DNA of 64,000 bases, taken from the NCBI GenBank assembly GCA_963834135.1, contig CAWIAN010000008.1, positions 248,001-312,000 of the forward strand, written 5' to 3'. Every line of letters begins with the position of its first letter. The stretch's first letter is position 1. The stretch is from Bog-257 sp963834135. Lineage in GTDB: Bacteria; Acidobacteriota; Terriglobia; Terriglobales; Acidobacteriaceae. The translations under genes were made by a program, and so were the position numbers. Positions 51,365-60,147 of the stretch are shown in pieces. Under the pieces are notes generated by a model. That model ran no database searches, was not told the DNA's origin, and saw nothing but the letters and a program-made list of their open reading frames with translations.

Positions 51365-53104
51365 TTATCCACTCAGCTTCAGCAGCTCGATTTCGTTTTG
51401 TGCCGAGTCGTGAAATATGATCCGTCGTTCAATGTCTAATTGGCTCGACCGCGCCTCGTAGATACCCCACCAGACCAATGCCAGCAATGGAAGTAGAACC
51501 AGCAAATAAATCGGGTTCGAGCTCGACCAGTGCTCGATGCTCGCGGGCAGAAGCGCGAAGACAAATACGCCGAGAACGCAGAGCAACACTTTGAGTAATG
51601 CGTTCTGCTGGAATCCAGCTTTTGCGCAGGTGAAGGGAAGCTTGCGGAAAGAGACAACCAAACCAGCGGTGAGCGTCGCCGACAGTGCCGATAGAACGAG
51701 AAATTCCAGAATACCGGCGATCATGCCCCAACGAAACAGGAACAGCATCGATGCAGCGATGATGAGTGGTAAAAGGAGCAGCAAAATCGATTTTCCGGCC
51801 AGCACCGCACATTCGCCCAGCGTGGGAGGAATCAGAAAACGAAAGATCCAGTTGGCATTCAGTTCGACTGGTATGTCGAATGCAAACCGAATGCCAAGAA
51901 TGCAGCAGTAAAGGACGATGAGTGGCGCTGCGAACTCGGCTGTCGTGGGACCGTTACGGTCGAGGCCGCTCCAGGTCAAATAGTGACTCGCGGCAACGAA
52001 ACCGATTCCGGCGAATACCGCAACGGCCGCGCGGTGTCGGTCGCTCTTGGCCAGCGTCCGAACGGTGAAACGAAAAGCAGACTGCTCAAACGGGCTCCGC
52101 AGAACGAAGCGATCGAGACTACGACCGACAACCGAACTAAGACCCCGCGATCCTCTGCGACTTCTATTCGTGGAGACTTCCAGCATGCGCCCAAAATGGC
52201 GCTTGTATGCAACAGCATAGGCCAACGATCCCAGCAATCCTGCCAGCAGCACAGCGACGAATCCCACGAATGCGAAGTGCCGGTAGGTTTCGTTCGCCAC
52301 TCCGCGAGCCCACTGGCAGGTGCCGAGAAACCACATTGGAGGCAGGTAGCGAAGCAAGGAAGGCCGCAGGTCGGCTCCGCTGGCGATACTCTGCGACACC
52401 GTGAATGCGCTGGAAAACAAGACCAGCAAGGCGATGGCAATCGCCGCACGGACGTGGAGCGAGACAGCTTGGAACAAGCGTGCCGGGAGAGCTGCCATAA
52501 ATATCCCGGCGATGGCGAACACCGAGGCAAAGGTAAACAGGCTGGCGGTGACGATCGCCACGCCATGACCGAGCGCGACCTTGCCGAAGAAGAGGAACGA
52601 CTCCTGTGACGCGCTCACGACCAGTGGAAAGAGGACAGCTGAAGCTGCGTTGACATCGATACAGAAGATGGCTCCAAAGAGCAGGATCGCCAGCAGACTG
52701 CCGACAAAGATCTGGCGAGTATGAACCGGTAGCGGGACGATGTTGAACAGGTCGCGGCGATCCGGGAAGACTGTGTCCCACTTCCACAGGGCAACGCCGC
52801 CGCTGACCAGCATGGCAAGAACGATGAAGAGGTATTCGTCAGGCAGGGAAGCCGCATAGGGATCGAAGCGGACCTCGCCACGCAGGAACCGCAGCAGACT
52901 TCCGTATTTATTGAACAGTAGCAGGGAGAGAAACGCGCCCGGAAGGGTAAGGACCGTCAGAGCGACGCCGATGCCGGCGTCCATGTCCTCGCTGTCGGCG
53001 TTGGCACTATAGAGGATGCGACGAAGCTTGAGCTTAACGAGTTGATAGAGTGGGGAATCGGCAAACCGCTGCGATCTAGGGTCCGCGGTCCCCGGAGTTC
53101 TCAT
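51365..53104 (-). CDS. ABC exporter permease-like membrane protein
   Basis: 579 residues, about 12 hydrophobic segments interrupted by a cytoplasmic stretch (YKRHFGRMLEVSTNRSRRGS). Sequence is not close to the common ABC2 families by eye, but the gene overlaps the ATPase gene by 4 bp (53101-53104), which makes it the transmembrane partner. A permease of this length with an atypical sequence is common in Acidobacteriota ABC-2-like systems. Substrate unknown. Confidence 0.7.
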   Translation of the reverse strand: MRTPGTADPRSQRFADSPLYQLVKLKLRRILYSANADSEDMDAGIGVALTVLTLPGAFLSLLLFNKYGSLLRFLRGEVRFDPYAASLPDEYLFIVLAMLVSGGVALWKWDTVFPDRRDLFNIVPLPVHTRQIFVGSLLAILLFGAIFCIDVNAASAVLFPLVVSASQESFLFFGKVALGHGVAIVTASLFTFASVFAIAGIFMAALPARLFQAVSLHVRAAIAIALLVLFSSAFTVSQSIASGADLRPSLLRYLPPMWFLGTCQWARGVANETYRHFAFVGFVAVLLAGLLGSLAYAVAYKRHFGRMLEVSTNRSRRGSRGLSSVVGRSLDRFVLRSPFEQSAFRFTVRTLAKSDRHRAAVAVFAGIGFVAASHYLTWSGLDRNGPTTAEFAAPLIVLYCCILGIRFAFDIPVELNANWIFRFLIPPTLGECAVLAGKSILLLLLPLIIAASMLFLFRWGMIAGILEFLVLSALSATLTAGLVVSFRKLPFTCAKAGFQQNALLKVLLCVLGVFVFALLPASIEHWSSSNPIYLLVLLPLLALVWWGIYEARSSQLDIERRIIFHDSAQNEIELLKLSG

Positions 53105-53865
53105 GACATCAGCACCTCGATAATCTCGCCCGAAACTTTTTCGGCGTCCACCTCGTTGACCAGATGGGCAAAGGTCTCCTCCAGCGAAGCTTCCTTTCGA
53201 ACTCTGGGCAGATCGGCAGCCGCCTCATAGGCGACGACATTGCCGCCTCGAAGGATCAACAGGTGAGAGCAGACTTTCTCGACTACCTCCAGCACATGCG
53301 AGCAATAGAACACGGCTTTGCCGCACTCACCCAGGCGTCGAATCAGGTTCTTGAAGATGAGAGCCGAGACGACGTCGAGTCCTGACAATGGCTCATCGAA
53401 GATGAGCAGGTTGGGATTGTCCATCAAGGCAGCAATGAGCAGGATTCGCTGCCGCATGCCTTTCGAGTACGAAGCGATGGAGCCATCACGATGTGAATGC
53501 ATCGCGAACAGTTGAAGCAGATCGGCGATTTTCTGCTCGCGCTGTTTACGTTCCATACCACGCAGAGTGCCTACCATCTCGAGGTACTCGTGCCCGGAGA
53601 GGTAGGGATAGAGGTTGGGCTCCTCCGGTACGTAGCCGAGCTGTTTTCGATACGAGACCAGGTCCGAACGGATTTCGTTTCCGTTGAAGATAACCTGTCC
53701 GCTGCTGGGTTCCAGCAAGCCGATGAGCATTTTTACGGTGGTGCTTTTGCCAGCACCGTTTGGACCGAGGCAACCGAGCACCTGTCCGGGAGCGATGCTG
53801 AAGGAGACATCTTGGACGGCAGGCAAACTGTTGTATCGCTTCGTAAGCCGCCGCACCTCAAGCAT
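53101..53865 (-). CDS. ABC transporter ATP-binding protein
   Basis: 254 residues. Walker A GPNGAGKSTT (34-43), Q-loop YVPEEPNLYPYL, signature YSKGMRQRI (~135-143), Walker B LLIFDEPLSGLD (~152-163), H-loop YCSHVLE. Typical of ABC-2 exporters (drug, lipid or polysaccharide). Operon with the overlapping permease downstream. Confidence 0.93.
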   Translation of the reverse strand: MLEVRRLTKRYNSLPAVQDVSFSIAPGQVLGCLGPNGAGKSTTVKMLIGLLEPSSGQVIFNGNEIRSDLVSYRKQLGYVPEEPNLYPYLSGHEYLEMVGTLRGMERKQREQKIADLLQLFAMHSHRDGSIASYSKGMRQRILLIAALMDNPNLLIFDEPLSGLDVVSALIFKNLIRRLGECGKAVFYCSHVLEVVEKVCSHLLILRGGNVVAYEAAADLPRVRKEASLEETFAHLVNEVDAEKVSGEIIEVLMS

Positions 53866-53910
53866 GAGGTCTTAGACACCGGCGTCGGCGTGCAAGTTCC
53901 TGACGGAAGG

Positions 53911-53950
53911 AAGGACAAAGGGCTGCCGCCCGATGGCAGGCGGGCGGCCC
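53911..53950 (-). terminator. terminator after the H1-like gene
   Basis: Read on the - strand: a strong GC stem with core CGGGCGGC/GCCGCCCG (one bulge) and an 8-nt loop over 53921-53950, followed by TTTGTCCTT. It lies 37 bp after the H1-like stop and before the ABC ATPase gene on the same strand, so it separates the two. Confidence 0.6.
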
Positions 53951-53986
53951 AATAGTGTTAATGAAGCTGCTTCGCGAAAGGTCGCC

Positions 53987-54490
53987 TCAACGTGCGCGCC
54001 GGGCGCGTGTGCGTGCCGCTTTCTTTGCTGCCTGACTGCGACCTACCGCTCCCTTGGTGCGGACGGCTTTCTTAGCAGATTGCTTGCGCGATGCCGGTCC
54101 GCGCTGGCGAGCCGAGGTCTTCGCCTGTTTGGACAATGCGCTGCGTGAGGCTGCCGAGTGGCCCTCGCGCTTCAGAGCTGCGGAAACCGCACGCGAACGC
54201 TTCGCGGAGGTCTTCTTCTTCGCCGACGACTGACCCTTTTTCACGTCGCGCTCGGCCTTGGTGCGTGTGGCCGCCGAGGTCTTGCCTTTCTTTGGCGGTG
54301 GCAACTTCACACCTGAGCGGCGTGCTTTAGAGAGCCCGATGGCAATGGCCTGTTTGGTCGAAGCGGCTCCATGTTTGCCTTCGCGAATGTGGTCCATTTC
54401 TTCTTTCACGAACTCACCAGCCTGCGTGCTCGGTGATTTTCCTTCGCGTGCGTCCTCTTGGGCTCGCTCCAATGTCTCTTTCTCCGGCAT
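53987..54490 (-). CDS. histone-H1-like Lys/Ala/Arg-rich protein
   Basis: 167 residues. The first ~65 are an acidic-to-neutral helical domain (ERAQEDAREGKSPSTQAGEF, then KEEMDHIREGKHGAASTKQA and IAIGLSKARRSG), a pattern I recognise from small bacterial DUF6496-like proteins. The remaining ~100 are a low-complexity tail of K, A, R, S (GKTSAATRTKAERDVKKGQS, KKAARTRARRAR), as in H1/HU-tail proteins. Likely a nucleic-acid-binding nucleoid protein in the cytoplasm. GGAGG lies 8 nt before the ATG. Monocistronic, with its own terminator. Confidence 0.72.
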   Translation of the reverse strand: MPEKETLERAQEDAREGKSPSTQAGEFVKEEMDHIREGKHGAASTKQAIAIGLSKARRSGVKLPPPKKGKTSAATRTKAERDVKKGQSSAKKKTSAKRSRAVSAALKREGHSAASRSALSKQAKTSARQRGPASRKQSAKKAVRTKGAVGRSQAAKKAARTRARRAR

Positions 54491-54605
54491 GAAAAAATCC
54501 TCCTGTGGCGTCCGTTGGTCGGCGCCAGTTGTAATGGCTCGTGCGCGCCGCCTTGGTTATGAGGATGCAGTCTGGAAGGCACGGGATGGACTACACTACT
54601 GCCGA

Positions 54606-57200
54606 ATGAGCTCTGCGTCGCCAGTTGTCACGACAACCAGTATTTCGCCTCCAAAAACGGCCCGCCGGTCGTTGTTGATGGCCCTGGCGATTATTGTCGC
54701 TGCGGCCACCGTCGGCTACAGCATCGCCTGGATGTACTACGTCCGCGCCTTGATTACGGTCGAAGTGGGTATGGATACCGTCGCGCTACCTGACAGCCTG
54801 AAGGTGAGAGACGTCTGGCACGGTTCTCCGGCGGAGGGAGCGGGGTTGCGCGCCAACGATTTAATCGTGGCGATCGATGGCCAGAAGGTCGCCGGCCCTT
54901 CCGGAACCGACATTCTGAATGGAATATGGTTCCGTTCCCACCCAGGTGACGTCGTCGAACTCGAGATCCGTCGAGCCGGATTGGAACAGCCCCAGATCAT
55001 TCGTCCGTCGTTTCGAGCGATACACGGCGCTGGCGATACCTTATCGCTGGCCCGGCGCGGCGCGATTCAGGTTCTCGGCTTCTATCCGTTGCTGTTTCTG
55101 GTGGTCGGACTCTCCGTCCTATTTCTAAGGGTCGAAGATCCCAATGCATGGCTGCTGGCTCTGGTATTCAGCGGACTGATCGCTGAGGCGGACCTGCCTG
55201 TGGGATTCTCCCTAACTCCGGACATAGTGCGACATTTTTTATATGCCTACGTCACCGTCGGCAGGAGTCTTCTGCCCGGACTGTTCTATTTCTTCTTTAC
55301 CGTGTTCCCCACGCGCTCGCCCATTGATCGCAAGCTTCCATGGCTTAAATGGCTGCTGCTGGCGCTCAGCTTCATCCTGGGAATAGGAGGAATCGGCATT
55401 GGAGATCTGGATGCGCCCGCATTTCTGAATGCAGTCTTTGGAAGGCACGCGATCGGCTTAACCAGGCTGACTCTCGGCTACGGCAGCGTCGTTCTTGGAT
55501 TGTTGGCGCTGTTATGGAACATGATCAGCACCACCAACGTAGACGACCGTCGCAAACTTAAAGTGATTGTTTGGGGCACACTGGTTGGGATAGTTCCCGC
55601 GGTACTCATAGGAATTCCAATCGACTTAGCCCGCATGGAAACGCCTTTCTGGCTCGGCTTTGTCAAAGGAACCTTCCTCTTTTTGTTACCGCTCTCCTTC
55701 GCTTACGCCGTGGTCAAGCACCGGGTGTTGGACATCCCGGTCCTGCTACGGCGTAGCGCACGCTATTTCCTGGTTGAGCGTGGGTTCGTGATCGTCATCT
55801 TCCTTATCTCGGTGGGAATCACTCTTTGGTTTGGACAGGCTTTTGCGCGGCGTTTCTCTGCAGGCGCTAAGACGGCGATTCCCATTGGCGCGACCCTGGG
55901 GGTGCTGCTGATCACCGGCGCGACGCAGGTGCATCGGCAAGTGCGTACCCGGCTGGACAAAGCCTTCTTCCGGAGCGCTTACGACGCGCAACAAATTCTA
56001 GAGACGCTGGCCGCGACCACACTGACGGTCAGTGACCGACCGGCGCTGGCGGCGCTATTGCATCGAGAAATACACGAAGCTCTGCACCCCATGCCGCTGT
56101 TCGTTTATTTGCTATCGAGCGAAGGGAAGCTTCACGCGTATGCCGGTCATCCGCCGGAGGAGAACGTTGAACTCGCGGTCAACGACTCCGCGCTGCAGCA
56201 GTTAATCGGCCGTCATGATCCGCTTGAGTTGCCTCCCGAAACCTTGCGCGGAACTTCTATGGAACATCTCGGCGTCGATTGTCTGGTCCCGATTCGCGGA
56301 TCGAGCGATGGGCAGTTGCAGGGCCTGGCAGTTCTAGGGCCGCGCTTGTCCGAGGAACCTTACGCGACGCGTGATAAGCGGCTGCTGGCGTCGGTGGCAA
56401 GTCAGGCTGGGATTGCTATGCGCAGCATTTCATTGGCCGAAAAGATGGCGGAGCGCATGGAGGCCGAACGCCGCGCCGAACAGGAGATGCAGATTGCCCG
56501 GCAGGTGCAGAGTCGCCTGCTGCCGCAACAGGCACCGGTGCTGAAAACACTGGATTGCGCCGGCAAGTGTATTCAGACGCGCGCGGTGGGCGGCGACTAC
56601 TACGACTTCCTGGATTTCGGCGCCGGCAAGCTTGGCATGGTGCTGGCCGATATTTCCGGCAAGGGAATGTCGGCGGCATTGTTGATGGCGAACCTGCAAG
56701 CCAATCTGCGCGGTCAGTATGCGCTGGCCATGGAGGACTTTCCGCGGCTGCTGCGCTCGGTGAACTACCTGTTTTATAAGAACACCGAGACAAGCAATTA
56801 CGCCACGATGTTCTTCGCCATCTATGACGAGCAGCGGCGCGCGCTGCGTTATGTTAATTGCGGCCACAATGCGCCCATGCTGTTGCGCGCGGACGGAAGC
56901 GTGGAGCGATTGGAGGCGACCGCGACGGTTCTCGGCTTATTCGAGCAGTGGGACTGCACCGTGGCCGAGCTGCAAATGGCGACTGGTGATGTGCTGGTGA
57001 TGTATACCGACGGCATCTCGGAAGCTGCGGAGGGCGAAGAAGGGGAAGAGTTTGGCGATGAGCGCCTGATTGCAAGCATTCGCCAGCGCCAGGCTCAGCC
57101 GGCGGCACAGATGCTGGACGGCGTCGTTGCCGAGGTGCAAGAGTTCAGCAAGGGCTACCAGGCCGATGACATGACAATGATTGTGATGAAGTGCTTGTGA
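54606..57200 (+). CDS. membrane PDZ - GAF - PP2C (SpoIIE-type) phosphatase
   Basis: 864 residues from ATG 54606. One N-terminal membrane segment (LLMALAIIVAAATVGYSIAW), a PDZ-like domain at ~55-135 (GSPAEGAGLRANDLIVAIDG), about eight membrane segments at ~150-410, a GAF-like region at ~460-610, a short coiled linker (EKMAERMEAERRAEQEMQIA) and a SpoIIE/RsbU PP2C domain at ~640-864 with GGDYYDFLDFG, VLADISGKGMSAALLMANL, GHNAPMLL, MYTDGISEA and ADDMTMIVMK. The metal-binding Asp residues are intact. It likely dephosphorylates an anti-sigma-antagonist-type protein; no such partner is adjacent. Confidence 0.85.
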   Translation: MSSASPVVTTTSISPPKTARRSLLMALAIIVAAATVGYSIAWMYYVRALITVEVGMDTVALPDSLKVRDVWHGSPAEGAGLRANDLIVAIDGQKVAGPSGTDILNGIWFRSHPGDVVELEIRRAGLEQPQIIRPSFRAIHGAGDTLSLARRGAIQVLGFYPLLFLVVGLSVLFLRVEDPNAWLLALVFSGLIAEADLPVGFSLTPDIVRHFLYAYVTVGRSLLPGLFYFFFTVFPTRSPIDRKLPWLKWLLLALSFILGIGGIGIGDLDAPAFLNAVFGRHAIGLTRLTLGYGSVVLGLLALLWNMISTTNVDDRRKLKVIVWGTLVGIVPAVLIGIPIDLARMETPFWLGFVKGTFLFLLPLSFAYAVVKHRVLDIPVLLRRSARYFLVERGFVIVIFLISVGITLWFGQAFARRFSAGAKTAIPIGATLGVLLITGATQVHRQVRTRLDKAFFRSAYDAQQILETLAATTLTVSDRPALAALLHREIHEALHPMPLFVYLLSSEGKLHAYAGHPPEENVELAVNDSALQQLIGRHDPLELPPETLRGTSMEHLGVDCLVPIRGSSDGQLQGLAVLGPRLSEEPYATRDKRLLASVASQAGIAMRSISLAEKMAERMEAERRAEQEMQIARQVQSRLLPQQAPVLKTLDCAGKCIQTRAVGGDYYDFLDFGAGKLGMVLADISGKGMSAALLMANLQANLRGQYALAMEDFPRLLRSVNYLFYKNTETSNYATMFFAIYDEQRRALRYVNCGHNAPMLLRADGSVERLEATATVLGLFEQWDCTVAELQMATGDVLVMYTDGISEAAEGEEGEEFGDERLIASIRQRQAQPAAQMLDGVVAEVQEFSKGYQADDMTMIVMKCL

Positions 57201-57325
57201 AGGTCTCGCCACCGAGACGGCTCGTCTCATTGATAGTTTGAAACCAGCCTACCTCCAGTGCCGGATTGAGGTATAGTGTCGGGCATTCGATTTTGCAAAG
57301 GCTCCTTACTGCCGGAGGCGTCTTA

Positions 57326-58621
57326 ATGTCCTGGGTAAAATGTTTGCCGGTTAGTTCCGTCAGGCGCAAGTTAAGCCTGGCGGCTGTTTTTCTGGTGTGC
57401 GCGGTGGCGACTTTCTCACTGCCGGCTCGTGCTCAAACCTACACAATTCTCCATAACTTCACGGGCGGAGCCAACGGATATTATCCGAGTGCCGGCCTGA
57501 CATTGAACGGCACGTCCAACCTGTTCGGAGGTGCTGGAAATACCGCTGTTTTCCGCTTGCAGCGCACAGGTACGAGCTGGATATTTACGCCCATTTACCA
57601 ATTCAATGGGACCGACGGCGATTTTCTCGCAGGCCGCGTGACGTTTGGTCCAGGTGGCGCTTTATATGGCGCCTCCCTAGCCGGGGGAATTCCAGATTGC
57701 CTGGACGGAGGCGGTTGCGGGCTGGTCTTCGCCATGCGACCCACGCGTACCGTTTGCAAAACGACTTCCTGCGATTGGACGGAAACTTCGCTCTATCAGT
57801 TCAATCCGGTTAATCGACCCAGGGATGGCTACGAACCCAACGGCGGGCTGGTTTTCGACAGCTCAGGGAATGTCTACGGCACCACCGAGTTAGGCGCCGA
57901 AGGCGACGCGGGCGCGGTTTTCATGCTCTCTCCGTCTCAGGGAGGCTGGTCCGAAACTAATCTTTATAACTTTCAGTATTCTGGGGATGGAGCATATCCC
58001 AGAGGCAATCTAGCGATCGATCAGGCCGGAAACGTTATCGGTACGACAGAAACTGGAGGCGCGAGCGATAGCCATTGCACCTTTGCCTTCTGCGGCGTGG
58101 TCTTCGAGCTCACGCACACATCTTCGGGCTGGGTCGAGTCTGTTTTGCATACCTTTATCTATGCTACGGATGGAGGCAATCCTTCTGGCGGGTTGATTGC
58201 CGACGCTGAGGGAAATTTGTACGGTGGTACAGGGAACGGCGGCGTGAACGGAGGCGGAACCGTTTACGAGTTAAGTCCCTCCAATGGGGGTTACACGTTC
58301 CAGGTGCTTTACAGCTTCGCGGGATCCAGCAGCCAGTCCGGTCCGGTTGGAATTCTCGCCTTGGACAGCAGTGGCAACCTATATGGCGCGACCGGCAGCG
58401 AAGGCGCCGTTGGCATGGGCAGCGTCTTTAAGCTGACGCACAGCGGTAACCAGTGGCTCTACACGGATCTGCACGACTTTGCAGGCGGCACAGAGGGCCT
58501 CGCTCCCGCGGATGGCCCGACCCTCGATCCGAGCGGCAACCTTTACGGAACCGCCGGCTTCGGAGGCAGTAGCAATAATTGTCCGGGCGGCTGCGGCGTG
58601 ATCTGGGAAATCACGCCCTGA
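57326..58621 (+). CDS. secreted GloVer-repeat (TIGR03803-type) protein
   Basis: 431 residues from ATG 57326 (GGAGG 7 nt upstream). Signal peptide with twin arginine-like start and core LSLAAVFLVCAVATFSLPA, cleaved before QTYTILHNF. Then ~9 repeats of the type GGLxxDxxGNxYGTTExG...AGxVFxLxP (for example GGLVFDSSGNVYGTTELG). Paralogue of the protein at 20768; the two share the ARAQTYTxxHNFTGG junction. Exported, probably propeller-like, function unknown. Followed by a strong terminator. Confidence 0.88.
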   Translation: MSWVKCLPVSSVRRKLSLAAVFLVCAVATFSLPARAQTYTILHNFTGGANGYYPSAGLTLNGTSNLFGGAGNTAVFRLQRTGTSWIFTPIYQFNGTDGDFLAGRVTFGPGGALYGASLAGGIPDCLDGGGCGLVFAMRPTRTVCKTTSCDWTETSLYQFNPVNRPRDGYEPNGGLVFDSSGNVYGTTELGAEGDAGAVFMLSPSQGGWSETNLYNFQYSGDGAYPRGNLAIDQAGNVIGTTETGGASDSHCTFAFCGVVFELTHTSSGWVESVLHTFIYATDGGNPSGGLIADAEGNLYGGTGNGGVNGGGTVYELSPSNGGYTFQVLYSFAGSSSQSGPVGILALDSSGNLYGATGSEGAVGMGSVFKLTHSGNQWLYTDLHDFAGGTEGLAPADGPTLDPSGNLYGTAGFGGSSNNCPGGCGVIWEITP

Positions 58622-58646
58622 CCCGTTCAACGGTGAATTTGCCCCG

Positions 58647-58686
58647 GGGTTGCGTTTACCATCCGAATCGGAACGCAACCCTTTTT
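58647..58686 (+). terminator. rho-independent terminator
   Basis: Perfect 10-bp stem GGGTTGCGTT (58647-58656) / AACGCAACCC (58672-58681) followed by TTTTT. It ends the transcript of the GloVer gene, 26 bp past its stop. Confidence 0.9.
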
Positions 58687-58862
58687 CTAACACCGCGTTG
58701 CACTCGTTCTGCTATCGAAATCGCCAAATAACTTGTCTAATAGAACAGGGTAGACGGCGACCATGCCTCCTGCCCGATTCCTGACTTCCGAACGGAACAA
58801 ATTTCTATCTTTCAACGTATTAACGAGTGAACCCGAAAGGCTGCCCGTTGGCGGAGGGTGCA

Positions 58863-60071
58863 GTGGCGAACGGTAAGAATCATAAGAAGAAACGCTGGAT
58901 TATTACTACCGTGGTGGTGGTCGCGGTGTTGTTGCTGATTGTGGTAGCAGTGGCCGCGACGCGTGGCGGAACCAAGATCGACCCGACCAAGCTGGCCAAG
59001 GTCGAGCGCGGCGATATCACCAAGAGCGTGGTGGCAACCGGCAAGGTCACGCCCATCACCAAGGTTGAGATCAAGTCGAAGGCCAGCGGCATCGTGAAGA
59101 AGCTGTACGTCGACGTCAACGACCACGTGAAGCAGGGGCAGGTGTTGGCCGAGCTCGACAAGGTTGAAATCGAGGCGCAGGTGAACTCTGCACGAGCACA
59201 ACTGCTCTCGTCTCAGGCGAATCTGAAGAGCGCCGAGGCCGACCAGAAGCGCGCTGAGGTCGATGCCCAGGGCGTCGACATTCCTACGCTGCAGCGCGCC
59301 TACCAGCGTGCGCAAGAGATGTCGAAGGACGGTGTGGTTTCGCAGTCGACGCTAGACGATGCTCAGAGAGGCTACATCATGGCGGTCAACAAGCGTGACG
59401 TAGCGCGCGCTCAGTTGACGGTGAACAAGGCGAAGGTCGCGCAGGCCCAGGCACAAGTTGAAAAGGACCAAGCCGACCTCAAGCAGTTCGAGGAGCAGCT
59501 CAGCTATACGACGATCACCGCTCCCATTGACGGTATCGTGTTGTCTCGCGATGTGGAGATGGGCGACGCGGTCAGCTCGATCCTGGTACTGGGTTCCGGC
59601 GCGACGCTGGTGATGACGCTGGGCGATACCAGCCAAGTCTACGTCAAGGGCAAGGTCGACGAGAGCGACATTGGCAAGGTGTATCTCGGACAACCGGCGC
59701 GGATTCGTGTTGAAACGTTCAAAGACAAGACTTTCACTGGGCATGTGACCAAGATTGCGCCCATGGGCGTCGAGAAAGACAACGTCACGACCTTCGAAGT
59801 ACGCGTCTCGATCAACAATCCTGGCGGCGAATTGAAGGCGGAGATGACGGCCAATGCCGAAATCATCCTCGACGAGCACCACAACGTGCTGACGATTCCG
59901 GAGTCCGCGATCCTATACGACAAGGATAAGAAGGCGTCCGTCGATCTACCCGATCCCAGCGCCAAAGACGGAATGCGTAAGGTGGCGGTTACCATCGGCA
60001 TCTCGAATGGCGTAAAGACGGAAATTGACTCAGGCCTGAAGCAGGGACAGGAAGTCGTCCTGCAACAGTAA
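58863..60071 (+). CDS. periplasmic adaptor (membrane-fusion, HlyD/MacA-like) protein
   Basis: 402 residues from GTG 58863 (GGAGGG about 4 nt upstream; GTG 58827 is an alternative). N-terminal anchor (IITTVVVVAVLLLIVVAVAA), lipoyl-like half (VTPITKVEIKSKASGIVKKL), a long coiled-coil hairpin (~95-200: NLKSAEADQKRAEVDAQGVD, VNKAKVAQAQAQVEKDQADL), second lipoyl half (SYTTITAPIDGIVLSRDVEM), then a beta barrel. Tripartite or MacB-type efflux partners are expected downstream, but the next gene is DUF4097, so it is orphan in this window. Ends with a terminator. Confidence 0.88.
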   Translation: MANGKNHKKKRWIITTVVVVAVLLLIVVAVAATRGGTKIDPTKLAKVERGDITKSVVATGKVTPITKVEIKSKASGIVKKLYVDVNDHVKQGQVLAELDKVEIEAQVNSARAQLLSSQANLKSAEADQKRAEVDAQGVDIPTLQRAYQRAQEMSKDGVVSQSTLDDAQRGYIMAVNKRDVARAQLTVNKAKVAQAQAQVEKDQADLKQFEEQLSYTTITAPIDGIVLSRDVEMGDAVSSILVLGSGATLVMTLGDTSQVYVKGKVDESDIGKVYLGQPARIRVETFKDKTFTGHVTKIAPMGVEKDNVTTFEVRVSINNPGGELKAEMTANAEIILDEHHNVLTIPESAILYDKDKKASVDLPDPSAKDGMRKVAVTIGISNGVKTEIDSGLKQGQEVVLQQ

Positions 60072-60089
60072 TGGCGGGCATTTTCCCTA

Positions 60090-60119
60090 GGGCTGCTCGA
60101 GAGAGTAGCCCAAATTTTT
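60090..60119 (+). terminator. rho-independent terminator
   Basis: Stem GGGCTGCT / AGTAGCCC (60090-60097 and 60104-60111, one G-U pair) then AAATTTTT. It lies 18 bp after the adaptor stop and separates it from the DUF4097 gene. Confidence 0.75.
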
Positions 60120-60147
60120 GCGGTTCAATCAAGACAGGAGCGGCATC

